From Malania oleifera (taxonomy: Eukaryota > Streptophyta > Magnoliopsida > Santalales > Ximeniaceae): 64,000 nucleotides of DNA. The stretch covers positions 91,619,191 to 91,683,190 of the forward strand of contig NC_080423.1 of NCBI RefSeq assembly GCF_029873635.1, read 5' to 3'. This document shows, piece after piece, positions 37,531-48,965 of the stretch. A program made the translations under genes and the position numbers. Under the pieces are notes generated by a model, which saw only the letters and a program-made list of their open reading frames with translations, had not been told where the DNA came from and did no database searches. Numbering within the stretch: position 1 is the first letter of the stretch; each line of letters begins with the position of its first letter.

Positions 37531-37607
37531 ATTGCATTAATACTCACATGCAGCAATTTCATATATCATTTTCATGCTCATTTCATTTTTTGTATATCTT
37601 GCATCTC

Positions 37608-37608
<1 letters not shown>

Positions 37609-37684
<76 letters not shown>
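37609..37684. repeat. (TA)n microsatellite
   Basis: An uninterrupted TA run of about 76 bp in the family-A solo LTR. It would be a length-variable marker and a cruciform-prone site. Confidence 0.97.
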
Positions 37685-37688
<4 letters not shown>

Positions 37689-38637
37689 TCATAATTCCAC
37701 ACAAAATTCTATTTTACTCATGCCACACAATTTAACAATAAAATTCATACAATGCCTATAAAATAGGCCAACCAACATTTAATGTTTATATGCTGAAAAT
37801 ACCTTTCATTTCTTACTTAATTATCCTGAAAATATTTCCCACTTTCATCAGTTCATTTTCGCATATACATATCTAATAAACAACCCTAAACTCGAAAGAA
37901 ATATAATTTAAATGGCTGGCATTTTACCCATACCGAAACATATACACGTACATATAACACAATTTATTTTTTCATTAAATTCATAAAAATTCTGATTTAA
38001 TATATATTTTTCCCCTTACCTGGTTTCTTGAACTACGCCAACAGGGACTTTGAAAAATACCTGTAGCGCTCACCCGAACCCTGAAATTAAATTCTTAATT
38101 CCAATAAATTATTCTTGAATAAAATATTATTTAAATATTTCTTAGGGTCATAATTCCTAAATAAATAAATATACCCTTAAATTTAGCCAAATTGTCAAAT
38201 TTCCCCAAATCCCACTCTCGCTTTGGAGTAGGGCCTAGAAAACCCCAATTGGAAAATTACATACGTCACAATAACGATGACGATGACTAGGACCCCGTGG
38301 TGGTGTCCGTTCGTCGATTTAACCACATATTAATGGCGAAATTGAGAAAATGGAGAAAAATTACCTTTCCCTAGGAGCAGTGCCTAAACCGTTCCCATGA
38401 AAAATCTGCTCCAGTAGAAATGTCGGCAGCGGAACCAAGAATCCAACAGCACCTTCCGTTTTTCGATCCGCTACCAATTCGCCGAATAATTGAGAGAAGA
38501 AGAGAGACAGAGACGGAGCAACTGGCCGCAGCAGGAAAATTTTACAGGGGGGCGCCTGACATCTCTTCTCTTTCTTCTTCCTTCTTCTTTCTTCTTCTTC
38601 TTCTTCCTTCTTCTTTCTTCTTTCTTCTTCTTTTACT

Positions 38638-38676
<39 letters not shown>

Positions 38677-38895
38677 CTTACTTACATATATATATATATA
38701 TATATATATATCTTATTTTAATTATTATTTTTTATAAATCCAATACAATAAAATTTAATTTAACAACTAGTTATTTAATTATTTAATTTATCTTAATTTA
38801 ATTTAATTTCTTTAATTTTAATTTTTTTTAATTTAATTTTTTTTCTTTTTCCCACGTCATTTCTTTTATTTATTTATTTGTTATTTTATTTATTC

Positions 38896-38941
<46 letters not shown>

Positions 38942-38977
38942 TTTAATCATTTTAATTTTTCGGGTCTTTACAGAGCA

Positions 38978-40036
38978 TATCTCCATGTACTTTGTTTCAG
39001 GATTTCCGGCAGCACAGTAGGGGCTAAATGCCATATGGGTCGTTGTAGATTGATTGACGAAGACTACCTATTTTCTTCCCATCAGAGTTAACTACTCCAT
39101 AGGTAGATTGACAGAGTTATATATATAGAAGATAGTCATATTGCATGGAGTGCTCATGTCCATTGTCTCTGACCGGGATCCACGTTTTACGTCTCAGTTC
39201 TAAAAAATCTTACAAAGAGCTTTGGGATCCCAGTTAGCTTTTAGCACGACCTTTCATCCTCAGACCAATGGATAGATAGAGAGGACTATGCAAATAACGG
39301 AAGATATGTTGCGGGTTTGTGTGCTAGATTTTGGGGGCAACTAGATTCAGTATCTACTGCTAGTGGAGTTTACTTATAACAACAACTATCGAACAAGTAT
39401 TGAAATGACACTATATGAAGCGTTATATGGTCGGAGGTGCCGAACTCCACTATACTAGGATGAAGTGGGTAAAAGACAGAATTTGGGGTCAGAGATTGTA
39501 CAGCGGACTTCTGAGAAAATTAAACTTATTTAGGAAAGAATTAAAATAGTTCAGAGTCAATAGAAAACTTACGCAGGCACCTGCCAACGAGCGCTGGAAT
39601 TTGGTATAGGAGATAATGTGCTTTTGAAAACAGCACCGATGAAAGGGGTGATGAGATTCGAGAAGAAGGGTAAGTTTAGCCCTAGGTATATTGGGCCGTT
39701 TGAGATTCTGGAAAGAATCAATTAAGTTGCATACATGTTAGCATTACCCTCAGCGTTATCCAGATTCCATGACGTATTTCATGTGTCTATGTTAAAGAAA
39801 TAAGTCTAAGATCCGCCACACGTAATAAGTTATGAGGTACTAGAGCTTGGGGATACTCTATCATATGATGAAGTGTTAGTTCAAATCTTAGATCATAAAG
39901 AATAGGAATTACACACTAAGAAAATTCCACTAGTAAAAGTACTATGGAGAAACCATGCAGTTAAGGAAGTCTCGTGGGAACTAGAGGAGGAAATACACCG
40001 GAGGCATCCACATTTGTTCAATGGTACTCGAAGTTA
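38978..40036 (+). pseudogene. G1 integrase core and chromodomain-like tail
   Basis: It continues the integrase after the solo LTR, with VSDRDPRFTS near 39168 (second catalytic Asp), FHPQTNG and ERTMQ near 39250-39280 (the Glu region), YGRRCRTPL, RYIGPFEIL (the GPY/F module) and a C-terminus reading IPLVKVLWRNHAVKEVSWEL, which resembles a degenerate chromodomain. Many stops. The GPY/F module plus chromodomain supports a Tekay/Del-like chromovirus. No PPT or 3' LTR follows, so G1 is truncated here. Confidence 0.88.
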
Positions 40037-40846
40037 GACAGATTTCATAATAGTCCAGGTAAGAAATCAATAGTATGTAAGTATGCTTGGTGTAAATTCA
40101 TAGTCTCATTCTAACCCAAATTTATTATTACTTGTAACCTCTCAAGTCAATCCCTTCCGTAGGCATCGGAGAGATCCCGCAGGGTACACCCCAGGTCCTC
40201 CAAGCTACTTTTTTTTTTTTTTTTTGTCTTTTTCAAAGTGATTGCGTTTGGAGAGTTCATCGGAGGTCATTCAATATTTTTTATTCCACAACAAGTATCA
40301 AAATTGTTTATTATTATTCATTTATTTCATACAAATATTGTCTAATTTTTTTATATTTCTTTTTAAAAAAATAAAATAAAAAATGAAAAAATTCTCCTCC
40401 AACTAAACACGCCCTAAGACCCCATTTGACACTCAGAAAGATATTATACAAAGTAAGAGAAAATATCAAAGAAATCATATTCTCATGTTTCCTTCTTCTT
40501 TTATTTTTTATTCTCTAGCAAAACCCTTGATTCAAATGTTTCTTAAGGAATATTTGGTTAGAAGATATCAAAAATATTTTATCCAAATCATGAATAAGGA
40601 TTATGTAAGACTCCTAAAAATGTTGGCAAGAAGTATCCTAAACCCTCTTTTCTTGTTAGCTTGAGAAGCTGCCTTAAATAAATTTAGTTTTCATTTAAAA
40701 TATTTTAAAAAATAAATACTTTTCGAAAAAAGTACTTTTATAGACAATAAGTAATCTTTCATTTATATTCAAATTATTTTATTCAAAATAAATGAATTTT
40801 AAAAAATTATTTAATTAAAAAAATAATTGTAATAAATAATCGTAAA

Positions 40847-40882
<36 letters not shown>

Positions 40883-41944
40883 ATAAAAAAATATTTGTAC
40901 ATAAATGGTCCAAACGAGCCCTCATTTATTTCCTCCCAAAAGGCAGAAGGGCAACAGCTAATAAACAAATTCCCTTCACTTTTAGGATTTTATATATATA
41001 ATAAATTAAATTAAATAATAAATGGAGGGGAGAAGAGTGGGCCCACGGCCCTCCAGCACATACGTGGTGCGACAAGCACCATTCCTCGTCCCATAAAGGA
41101 CAAAGCGTTGATGGGGCGAGGTGGGATCCACGGGGGTTTGTCGAGGCATGATTAGATGCTGACCGTCGATCCCCTTCTGCACGCGCAAATCCAACGGAAC
41201 ACGTTTAGAGTCAAAGACCCACTTTGATGGGTCTCTTTGACCGCACAGGAGAGAGAGAGAGAGAGAGAGGGACAGTGCCTCTGCCCTCTCTTCCTTCTTT
41301 GCCTTTTATAAATTAAATTATATTTTCCAGCTTTGACTGGACGGTCACATCCATCGAGGCCCTCTTCTTTGAAAATCGAGGTTACCCTACCCCCATTTAC
41401 CATTTTACCCATGGGCTTTCCCTCATTTTGCATCCTGCACCTCTGCTAGCTGCCTCCCAAATGACGAAAATATCCTTCTCACCTCATTATGAAAAAATAA
41501 AATAAACCCAAGTGAAAATTAATATTTGAACTCCACGTCAAATAATTTACTATTAATTTAAAAAAATTATGATTATTTTAAATTTTCATTTTAAGTCATA
41601 ATATTTTAAAAATGAATATTTAAAAGACAGATAGTCATCAAAAAAATAAATCTCCGAAAAATCAAGCATGTAACATTAGGAACCACAAACGTATATATAT
41701 TTTGTAAAATTATTGACAGGCACAAAAAAAATTATAATTTTTAAAATTTTGAACTTAAATAATGTCATTTGTGTTAGGCAAGTGATGCCTAAAAAGAAAA
41801 AAAGAAAAAGCAATGAATCTAGAATAGGGAAAATGATATAGATGAAGAAAAGGGTATTTAGAGTCATTTCACAAGGGGGAGTTCACTTGCCAAATGCAAA
41901 GAGAGTGGGAGCGGCATTTTTGGAGATGAGATGAATGGTGGGGG
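40037..41944. other. Intergenic and upstream region of the host gene
   Basis: No coding region is supported. It holds a T run (40208-40225), a TA run near 40852-40880, AT-rich DNA with GTTTGG-type words near 40240, 40413 and 40910 that could belong to small DNA-transposon relics, a GA run near 41247-41269, and the W-box cluster near 41209-41338. G1 ends at its left margin. Confidence 0.6.
41209..41242. promoter_or_regulatory. Inverted W-box pair upstream of the kinase-like gene
   Basis: AGTCAAAGACCCA and TGGGTCTCTTTGACC form an imperfect inverted repeat with a W-box core (TTGAC[C/T]) in each arm. Further W-box cores lie at 41333 and 42039, and one in the transcribed leader at 42210. WRKY factors bind such pairs; binding here is inference. 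Confidence 0.45.
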
Positions 41945-41952
41945 TATAAATG
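41945..41952 (+). promoter_or_regulatory. TATA box of the kinase-like gene
   Basis: TATAAATG sits about 230 bp upstream of the first leader ATG. Transcription would start near 41975-41985, before a GA-rich leader. Confidence 0.5.
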
Positions 41953-41976
41953 GAAAATGGGAATGAGAAAGCTATT

Positions 41977-43500
41977 TGTTTTTGTGAAGGATAATGATAC
42001 TTTTGCCATTAAATTATTAAATCTGGGTATTGCTAGGTTTGACTAGTGCTGCTGCTTCACCTCCTTTCCCTGCCCTGTAGAGAGAGAAACAAACAGAGGA
42101 ACAGGGCGAGCGAGAGGGAGAGAGACAGGGAGTCCCATCTCATCTCTCCCCCTTTGCCTACTTTTCTCAGCCTATGAAAATTCTTTCCTACCTTTCCCAC
42201 TGGCTTTCTTTGACTTCCTGGGGGTTCTTTTCTTCTAGTTCTTCAATTTCGCCGTTTGATGTCCGTGTCTGGCCAAGCCAATATCGACACCTTGTTTGGA
42301 GCTCGGAGATTGCTGGATTTTGCAGAGCTTGTGTTTGTTTCAGGTACCAACTTCTGTTTCTTTCTCTTCCTCCTCCCCCTTTTCGTAATTGCTCTGAGAT
42401 TTTCTCGAACAGATTTGGGAAAGTTTGGGTTGCGAATTTTCTCAGGAAACTCGAGTTTTTTCTTTTTCTTTTTCGTAAATTTTTGCTCCAATTTTGGTTG
42501 AATGGTTGTTGCTTTTTGCTTCTTCATTTGCTAAAATGGGACTTGGCCTTTTGTGGTGATTCAACGAACTTACTGGTAGATCTTTGTTTATTGCAATATC
42601 CAAATCTTAACGATTCTGTGAAATTTGTGTTTTTATGGATCTGGGATTTTCGCCCACTACCAGTTGGTAACTTGGTTGCGTGCTAATTCATCGCTATTTT
42701 GTCATGTTGGTGCATTAATGGGCATGCAGTTGATAGGAATTTGAAGCCAGTGCATTATTTATTTATTTACTTATTTTGAGTAGTGTCAAAAAGGTTAATT
42801 AAAATTTGGCACGTTGATGATATATATATATTCTTTGAATTATCATCATCTTCATTACTTCATGAGATCACTCTTGTAATGCCTAGTAGAAGCTGCTGAA
42901 TCTGTATTTTAAGGTTGAGGTTAGATGAGAGAGATCTGACTATGTGGGTTTTCATTGATTTTAATGAAGAATGCATTTTGAAGCAATGAATAGATACAAA
43001 TAAAGTACTCAAAATTTCTAATTCTAATTGGAAAACTGAAACCCTAAGCTAAAGTTGGTCAAATTCTATTCTAATGAGATCTGTCACTGCATCTGTCGTC
43101 ACAGGTAACATCATGTTTTCTACTATAATATTCACCGACAGAAATCAAATTTTTTTTTTTAAAAGTGTAGTTAGTCTTAGTTTGATTTTTAGGCAGTTGT
43201 CGTAAACCATGTGGTGGTTGGTGGATATCATTATCATTACGTTTTTAGCTGCTGAAATAGCATTTTGCTCCGAACCATTTAGATGTACTGATTTGTGAAA
43301 ATGGTTTTCTTTGATTTTCTCTTGCTGTGGTGAGATGATCATGCTAAAATTTCAAGATTGAGTCATTTGCTGTAAGCTTGGAACTGATAAAGGTCTGTGT
43401 TCATATCATGTTTTGGGTTTCCAATGATGTGTGTTCTTTGCACGTTTGTGTTAGCAGGAACAAATAAAACCTTGTTACTTTCTGGAATTTAGAACACAAG
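41977..43500 (+). other. Probable 5' leader with an intron and two upstream ORFs
   Basis: A leader exon ending at TTTCAG/GTACCA (42343/42344) and an acceptor TTAGCAG/GAAC (43457/43458) would remove about 1.1 kb. In the spliced leader, ATG 42174 opens a 59-codon uORF that ends at TAA 43465-43467, and ATG 42259 opens a second of about 39 codons that ends at TAG 43490-43492, a few bases before the main ATG. Both cross the splice junction. The exon start is estimated from the TATA box. A pyrimidine- and GA-rich leader with a first intron is common for plant kinase genes. Confidence 0.5.
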
Positions 43501-46500
43501 ATGGGTTGTTTCCCAGTTTTGAAGAGTAAGAAGAAGAGGCCAGAGCAGGGTACTTACATTAAGCGTGTCAAACCTCAAGAGACTTTGCCCACTACACTGC
43601 CTGAACCTCAAATTCAGGGTCGCTCACTGCAATCAGCACCCCCAAGTTTTCGAAACAGAGGTAAACCCACGCAACCTGTTGACAAAGTTCTATACAGTAG
43701 AACACGGGCATTGTCGGCTCCTTCGAGCCTTGATGCTGCAGAGCAAGATGCCCTTGCATCAGTTGAATGTGATGAACAGGAAGAAACTAGGCATCGGGTC
43801 AAGGAGCAGAGGCCCCCGAGCCCGCAACCTCTTCCTCTTCCATCACCCCAGAATACTACTATATTGAAGGCCATGGGAAGTTTTAAGGCTGGGAATGCCA
43901 GTGGCCCTCTCTTTGCTTCTGGACCACTACCACTACCACCTTTGGGATCACTCCGGAGCTTCTCCTATGAAGAGATTGCGGCTGCCTGCCACAATTTCTC
44001 CCCAGATCGATGGATGTCAGAAGGTCTTTCATCTATGATTTATAAGGCTTCCTTTGGGGATGATGCTTCAGGTTCAAAAAGGCTTCAGGCCACTGTTACT
44101 CGGCTTCATCCATCCACTCAGGTAACATATGAGTGTCTGTTTATTTGGATGTACTGACAATATCTGTATTATTTTTTTGCCCTTTGCCTTACAAAAGTTG
44201 TTGAGTGAAAATGGTTATTTGTTTGGAAGACCTTGGAGGTTTGGTTGCATTACTTTGTCGTTGATGTAGTATCTTAGTAACTTTCCATATTTTTGGGGCC
44301 ATTTCGTTCTTGAATTTTTTTTTCCCTTTATCTTTTTTGATTCTCCTGGAACTTGTAAGAAATACTGTGTCTGTAAGAAACATAGTTATTAAAATTTTTT
44401 TATGCTCTTAGATTGGAAAAATAATTAGAATAAGAAATCTAGGTATCTTTTAGGTATTTGCTTAGTGACCATCTAAGTGTTAAACTTTGGAAATACTGAA
44501 TGGATGAAGGAGATTTCAGCATTCAACAGGTGTCATTGGGTGGTGCCTAAGCACCTTTTTTGTTTGCTCCCCATCCTTTCCCTCTTTATTCTGGGTATGA
44601 GTGCATAATTGCATTGTTGCAGTAGAGAAATTTAGAGGATTGGATCTGTCTATATATTAGAAACATAGGAGATTCTATTTTATACAAAAATTCTGCTTGG
44701 TTGCAGCAGAGGGGGGGACGTGATGAAAGTCCTAATTATAGATTTCCAAAATCTTGCTCATCTGATTTTGTTTTGAGAGACCTGAAAATGATGAGCACAT
44801 TGATAAATAGTCTTATCATGTTGATTTTGTTCCAGGGTGTAAGGGAATTCATAAGTGAGGTGAACACTCTTGAATCTTTGCAACATCCCAACCTTTGCAA
44901 ATTGCTTGGTTTCCATGCACGCGAGGGTTCAGAACAGAGGATGTTGGTTTACGAGAGGCTCTTTCATGGAAGCTTAGACCGGCTTTTGTATGGAAGATCA
45001 GATGGTCCCCCAATAGATTGGAATACAAGAATGAAAATTGCTTTATGTGCTGCACAAGGTCTTACATTCTTGCATGAAGAAGGGCCATTCCAGGTAATTG
45101 GGTTTATTTGTTTTTGACGATGATTCAAACTGCTTTCTGCAATACATTATGCCCCTTGCAGTCATTATTCCTGTAGTTCCTAGAATCATAATGTCATCGG
45201 GTGATGGCTTATTGCATTGTACTAGTTTTATATGTATTTGAAATTGCTAGTAAATAGATATGACAATGCATGTTGGAGTATGGAAGGATGTTTTCCCTAT
45301 TCTATTTTTATTTTTCTTGGGCAAAAAAAGTTGATCGGAGATCCATTTTTCTGTACTTTTCAGTCAGAAAATCTCCAGATAGTTCAATAGTGTACAATAA
45401 TAACATCAATCTGCTTTTACTCAAAGCTCCTGTTGTATTTACAGGCAATGTACAACGAATTTTCAACTGCCAACATACAGATTGACAAGGATTTTAGTGC
45501 GAAGCTTTCAGGGTATGGATGTGTTGGCCACATTCCTGAGACAGAGATTTCCAATAGTTCAGTTGTAAGTACTCATATCAAGTTTAACAAATAGTAGCAA
45601 GCCTTCTAATTCCAACTGTAAGATACTTTTCTTGTTTGTGAACCATTATTACTACTAAGACTTCTTGTGTTCTATACATCATTTTCATCCTGGATGATGA
45701 AAACCTGTTCAATAACCAAATCTTTACTCATTAACATCTTTTATCTTATTCCATCGGCGGTGTCTGGGTTTGTGTCTGCCCATACTGTACATAATAAGCA
45801 TAAGTCAGCCATGAACACCCATCCTAACTTGTGTTGACCTGTTTGCCATTTCTGGCTGCTGTCTTGGACTGCTAAACTTTTCAATCAAATTTGTGAACCA
45901 TTTGGTATTTGCAAACCTTAATATTTTTTTGAATGTTTTATCCTTCAGGCTTTGGCGAATCTCTCGGTGGAGACACTTGAAAGAGGATTGCTCACGCCCA
46001 AGAGCAATGTTTGGAGTTTTGGGATTGTTCTTCTTGAACTCCTAACTGGTCGGAGGAATCTCGACAGCCGCCATCCCAAGGAAGAGAGGAACTTGGTCAA
46101 ATGGAGCCGACCTTTCCTGTCTGATGACAGCCGGCTGTCACTTATCATGGATCCTCAGTTGAAGGGCCGTTTTCCTGCAAAAGCTGCTCGGGCACTGGCT
46201 GACATAGCTCAGAGATGCCTGCAAACTGACCCCCTCGAGAGGCCTACCATGAGAACCATTGTAGAGCATCTCAAAATTGTACAGGACATGAAATATTCCT
46301 GCAGATTTCCACTACAAGAGCCTGCGGCAATTGCTGGAAAACAGATTTCAAGATCCCCTAGCCTTAACGGGATCATTACTCCGACACCCAGGCTGAGTTT
46401 CTCTCCGTCACCTCCATCAAAAACCCGACCATCTGTTTCTCCTACAAGGAGGCAGACATTGCCCTTGGCCCTACCTCCTCGCGCTTGTTCCTCCACCCTC

Positions 46501-46581
46501 TCTTTGGAGGAACTTGAGCGGCAGGAAAGTCGGAAATCATCATCAGCCAGCTTTCGAAAAACTAGCGTCGAGGGATTTTGA
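43501..46581 (+). CDS. RLCK-type membrane-anchored pseudokinase, four coding exons
   Basis: Exons 43501-44121, 44836-45093, 45445-45564 and 45949-46581, all phase 0 with GT-AG introns, give 543 residues. Residues 2-3 (Gly-Cys) and the KSKKKR run suggest N-myristoylation, palmitoylation and plasma-membrane attachment, as in RLCK-VII/PBL proteins. Residues 14-150 are a Pro/Ser-rich linker. The kinase-like domain (about 154-450) starts FSYEEIAAACHNF. Its Gly loop is EGLSSMIYKASF, the VAVK Lys is Thr200, HRD is YNE (296-298), DFG is GYG (316-318), and the helix-F Asp is Asn353. The helix-C Glu215 and Arg431 are kept. So it is a pseudokinase, probably a signalling scaffold; this function is inferred. 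The C-tail is Ser/Pro-rich. It is intact, the only apparent host gene here. Confidence 0.93.
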
Positions 46582-47747
46582 ATGTTCATAGTAAGCATTT
46601 TTTCATTTTTTTTCTTTGCCCTTTTAATGGTGATTTTACATGATATATAGAAGATAAAGATGTGGTTCTTCCGCCATTCCATCCCTCATAAAGGTACAAG
46701 GGAATGGATGCTGTTTTGTAGATATAAAAGAAGAGTGCAGGCCTCGATTTGGCTGGGCTTATGCAACTTTCTATAGATTGTAATGTTCTTCCTACCCTTA
46801 GAAGAATACCAAAGCACCAAGGAAAAAGCCACCTCCTGTTGAAATCAAGTACATCCTATCCAAATTCTAAAGAAACAATGTGTGTGTTTGTGTGTATTGT
46901 CATTTTTTGCACCGAAAGGCGCAATGGCTTTGAAAGGAGCGTTATTGACTTGTGAGGTATTGAGCTACAGACTCTTTGTCTATCTAACTTGATGTATCCT
47001 GCAACCTACTTAGAAGAATTGATTCCTTAATTAAGGAAGAAGGTGCCCATCCTTATCCTCTTCTTGGTTGGCTGCCAGCCTGCCATTCTTGAAGAAAAAT
47101 GAAACTTGAAAATTGTTGTATGGAGTCCAACATCAATGATTTGCCCCCCTACTTTCTACCCAACACAACAACCATGGTTTGCCCTTGACCTTCTCTACCC
47201 ACACCAAAAAAAAAAAAAAGAATGTGATCTTTTGCACGAGTTTGGATGCATGTATGAGTTTAATTTATGGAATTACTAGCCTTTTTGCAACTTTATAAAC
47301 ATTACATCACGAAATAGACTCGGTATTTCAGACTTGAGCGATTGGTAGTGTTGGGTTTAAGAGTATTATGTTGGATTCAAGATGTATATTTGCTTTGGAA
47401 ATGTTAATAATTTTGTACTCCAATGTTTATGTACACTTTTAGGTAATTGGGTACATTTTTTGTTGGCTTTGCAAGAAGCAATCTTAAGTTTCACATTCCT
47501 TTTCTTCAAATTACCTAATTATGTTGTCAAATTTCAAGCTTTGTGACTCACATCATGCTTAAATGAAGAGTATATTGCTTGAGATACCACATTATGGTGG
47601 AGGTTTTTTAAAAAAGAAAAGTTATTTGGATAAGAAAAATGGTAATCGACATCATGGGAGAGTTATAAAAATATTTTAAAATTTTAAAGTTATTTGATTG
47701 CATAAGTTATGTATCCCTAGTATATAGTTTATAAATTATTAGACTGA
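46582..47747 (+). other. 3' UTR and downstream flank of the kinase-like gene
   Basis: The 3' UTR probably extends some hundreds of bases from 46582. No canonical AATAAA was found, which is usual in plants. The rest is AT-rich with no coding or repeat signal beyond an A run near 47205. Confidence 0.5.
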
Positions 47748-47883
47748 ACATTTGGTATGTGGAAATGGAATGGGATCGATAGAATTGAATTGAATTTATC
47801 ACTTGATTTTGTTACAATTGTCATCCAAATTTTCTTTTCATTTCATTCCATTCTTATCTCATTTGATTTCGCAAACTAAATGT
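47748..47883. mobile_element. Possible 136-bp MITE
   Basis: The ends ACATTTGGTATGTGGAAATG (47748) and the reverse complement of the sequence ending at 47883 (ACATTTAGTTTGCGAAATC) match at about 22 of 28 positions, forming terminal inverted repeats around AT-rich DNA. No clear target duplication was found, so the superfamily is unassigned. Confidence 0.45.
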
Positions 47884-48110
47884 AGTGTAAATCTTCTTAT
47901 ATGCATAGCTTTGGAACATCAAGATAGAATTTGGTCTCTTATTTTTTCGTATTTTGTATTTCATTCGTATCTTCCTTTGTTTGTTTATTTCTTTCTTTCT
48001 TTCTTTCTTTTAATTATATGAGGAGTGGGGAAGGGTTGCTCTTCAAGTTCAAACGCAAGAAAAGACTTTGAAAATTGAAAATTGAAAATTCAATGTAAGT
48101 TGTATGTGAT

Positions 48111-48755
48111 GTGAATGGTGTATTCCCAAGAGGGGGTTGAACTGGATATTTAAAAAAAAATTCCTAAGTTAGGCGTGTTCAATTTAAAATCATAGTCAGT
48201 ATTTCATAACCTATGGTCTATCTAAGCAATTACCAATTTCACATATTTTGAGATATGCGAATATTTAAATCATACTTAACAGTTTAAATATAGATATACA
48301 AGTGCTAGAAAGTAAAGACTATAGGGAAGAGAATAACACAATTATTTTTATTGAGGTTCGACCAATTGTGTCTACGTCTTCGCCTCAAGTTAACCAGCAA
48401 AAGGATTCCACTATTTGTTCACTTAACCGGACGAAGAGACGCTGTTTACAATACTCCTTACGAGGCGGAATCTCCTCAACTCAATTATGGGATTGAGTTA
48501 CAACCAATTCTCCTTATGAGGCGGAGTCACCTCAGTTCAATTATAAGGTTGAGTCACAACCGATTTCTCCTTACGAGGCAGAGTCTCCTCAACTCACCTA
48601 ACCAGGTTAGAGCCAAACCGGGACACCTTACAGGACGGTGTATTCCTCTTCAGGCCACGCTTGGAATACTAAGATAATAATTTTTACGTACAAAGATATG
48701 CTTCTACAAAAACAGATGAGTACAAATTGAAGCTCTAAAATGCACTCTTAGATGA
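48111..48755 (-). mobile_element. Ty1/copia LTR remnant (minus)
   Basis: On the minus strand its end (ACCCCCTCTTGGGAATACAC, then a terminal CA at 48111) matches the ends of the copia LTRs at 14351 and 54476. Inside is a three-fold repeat of about 67 bp with CTCCTTACGAGGCGGA and CTCAACTCA (48450-48600). The upstream part is cut at 48755 by another LTR stub. No coding region. Confidence 0.7.
48450..48600. repeat. Tandem repeat of about 67 bp in copia LTR remnant
   Basis: Three imperfect units, each with CTCCTTAYGAGGCRGARTC followed by CCTCARYTCAATTAT-type text. Short open frames here reflect the repeat. Confidence 0.75.
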
Positions 48756-48912
48756 TGTAATGACCCCAAAAATAATATGTGAGTAAGTGTGATAAAAACA
48801 ATTTAAATTAATTAACTAATTAATAATTTTTTATTGATTTAATAATAAAATATAATGATATATTAATATTATATAATATAATATAATAAAGATTCACAAA
48901 ACCCCCTCCAAA

Positions 48913-48965
<53 letters not shown>

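Larger units (their letters stand above)
36157..38972 (-). mobile_element. Family-A solo LTR with GAGCA target duplication
   Basis: This 2816-bp LTR is bounded by TGAAACGCCCC and GTCTTTACA on the plus strand and flanked by GAGCA at 36152-36156 and 38973-38977. G1 integrase resumes on the far side. The transcription sense is minus, judged from the PBS of the complete family-A element at 54809-60715. It contains a 30-35-bp repeat with CAGCCGTG and TTAGCTTCGGCATCC (37290-37530), a long TA run, TTC and TA runs near 38575-38712, an ATT run (38899-38942), a hairpin remnant at 36561-36574, and splice-site-like words at 38019 and 36529 (minus strand). No internal region. Confidence 0.95.

Noticed and set aside
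37167..37761. Open frames of Phe/His/Ile-rich and Tyr-Ile repeats
   Set aside because: They fall in the tandem repeat and TA microsatellite of the family-A solo LTR.
40423..40923. Possible DNA-transposon relic bounded by CCCATTTGACAC and GAGGGCTCGTTTGGACC
   Set aside because: The ends are only loosely complementary and no target duplication is visible. Too weak to call.
42174..42686. 170-codon open frame upstream of the kinase-like gene
   Set aside because: It crosses a good donor site and continues into the leader intron. Only its first 56 codons would be in the spliced leader, where it is treated as a uORF.
44701..44835. Extension of the second kinase exon leftwards to 44701
   Set aside because: The frame stays open, but a clear TTGTTCCAG acceptor at 44835 joins residue 207 to GVREF in phase 0 as in other kinases. 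The extension encodes no kinase-domain sequence.
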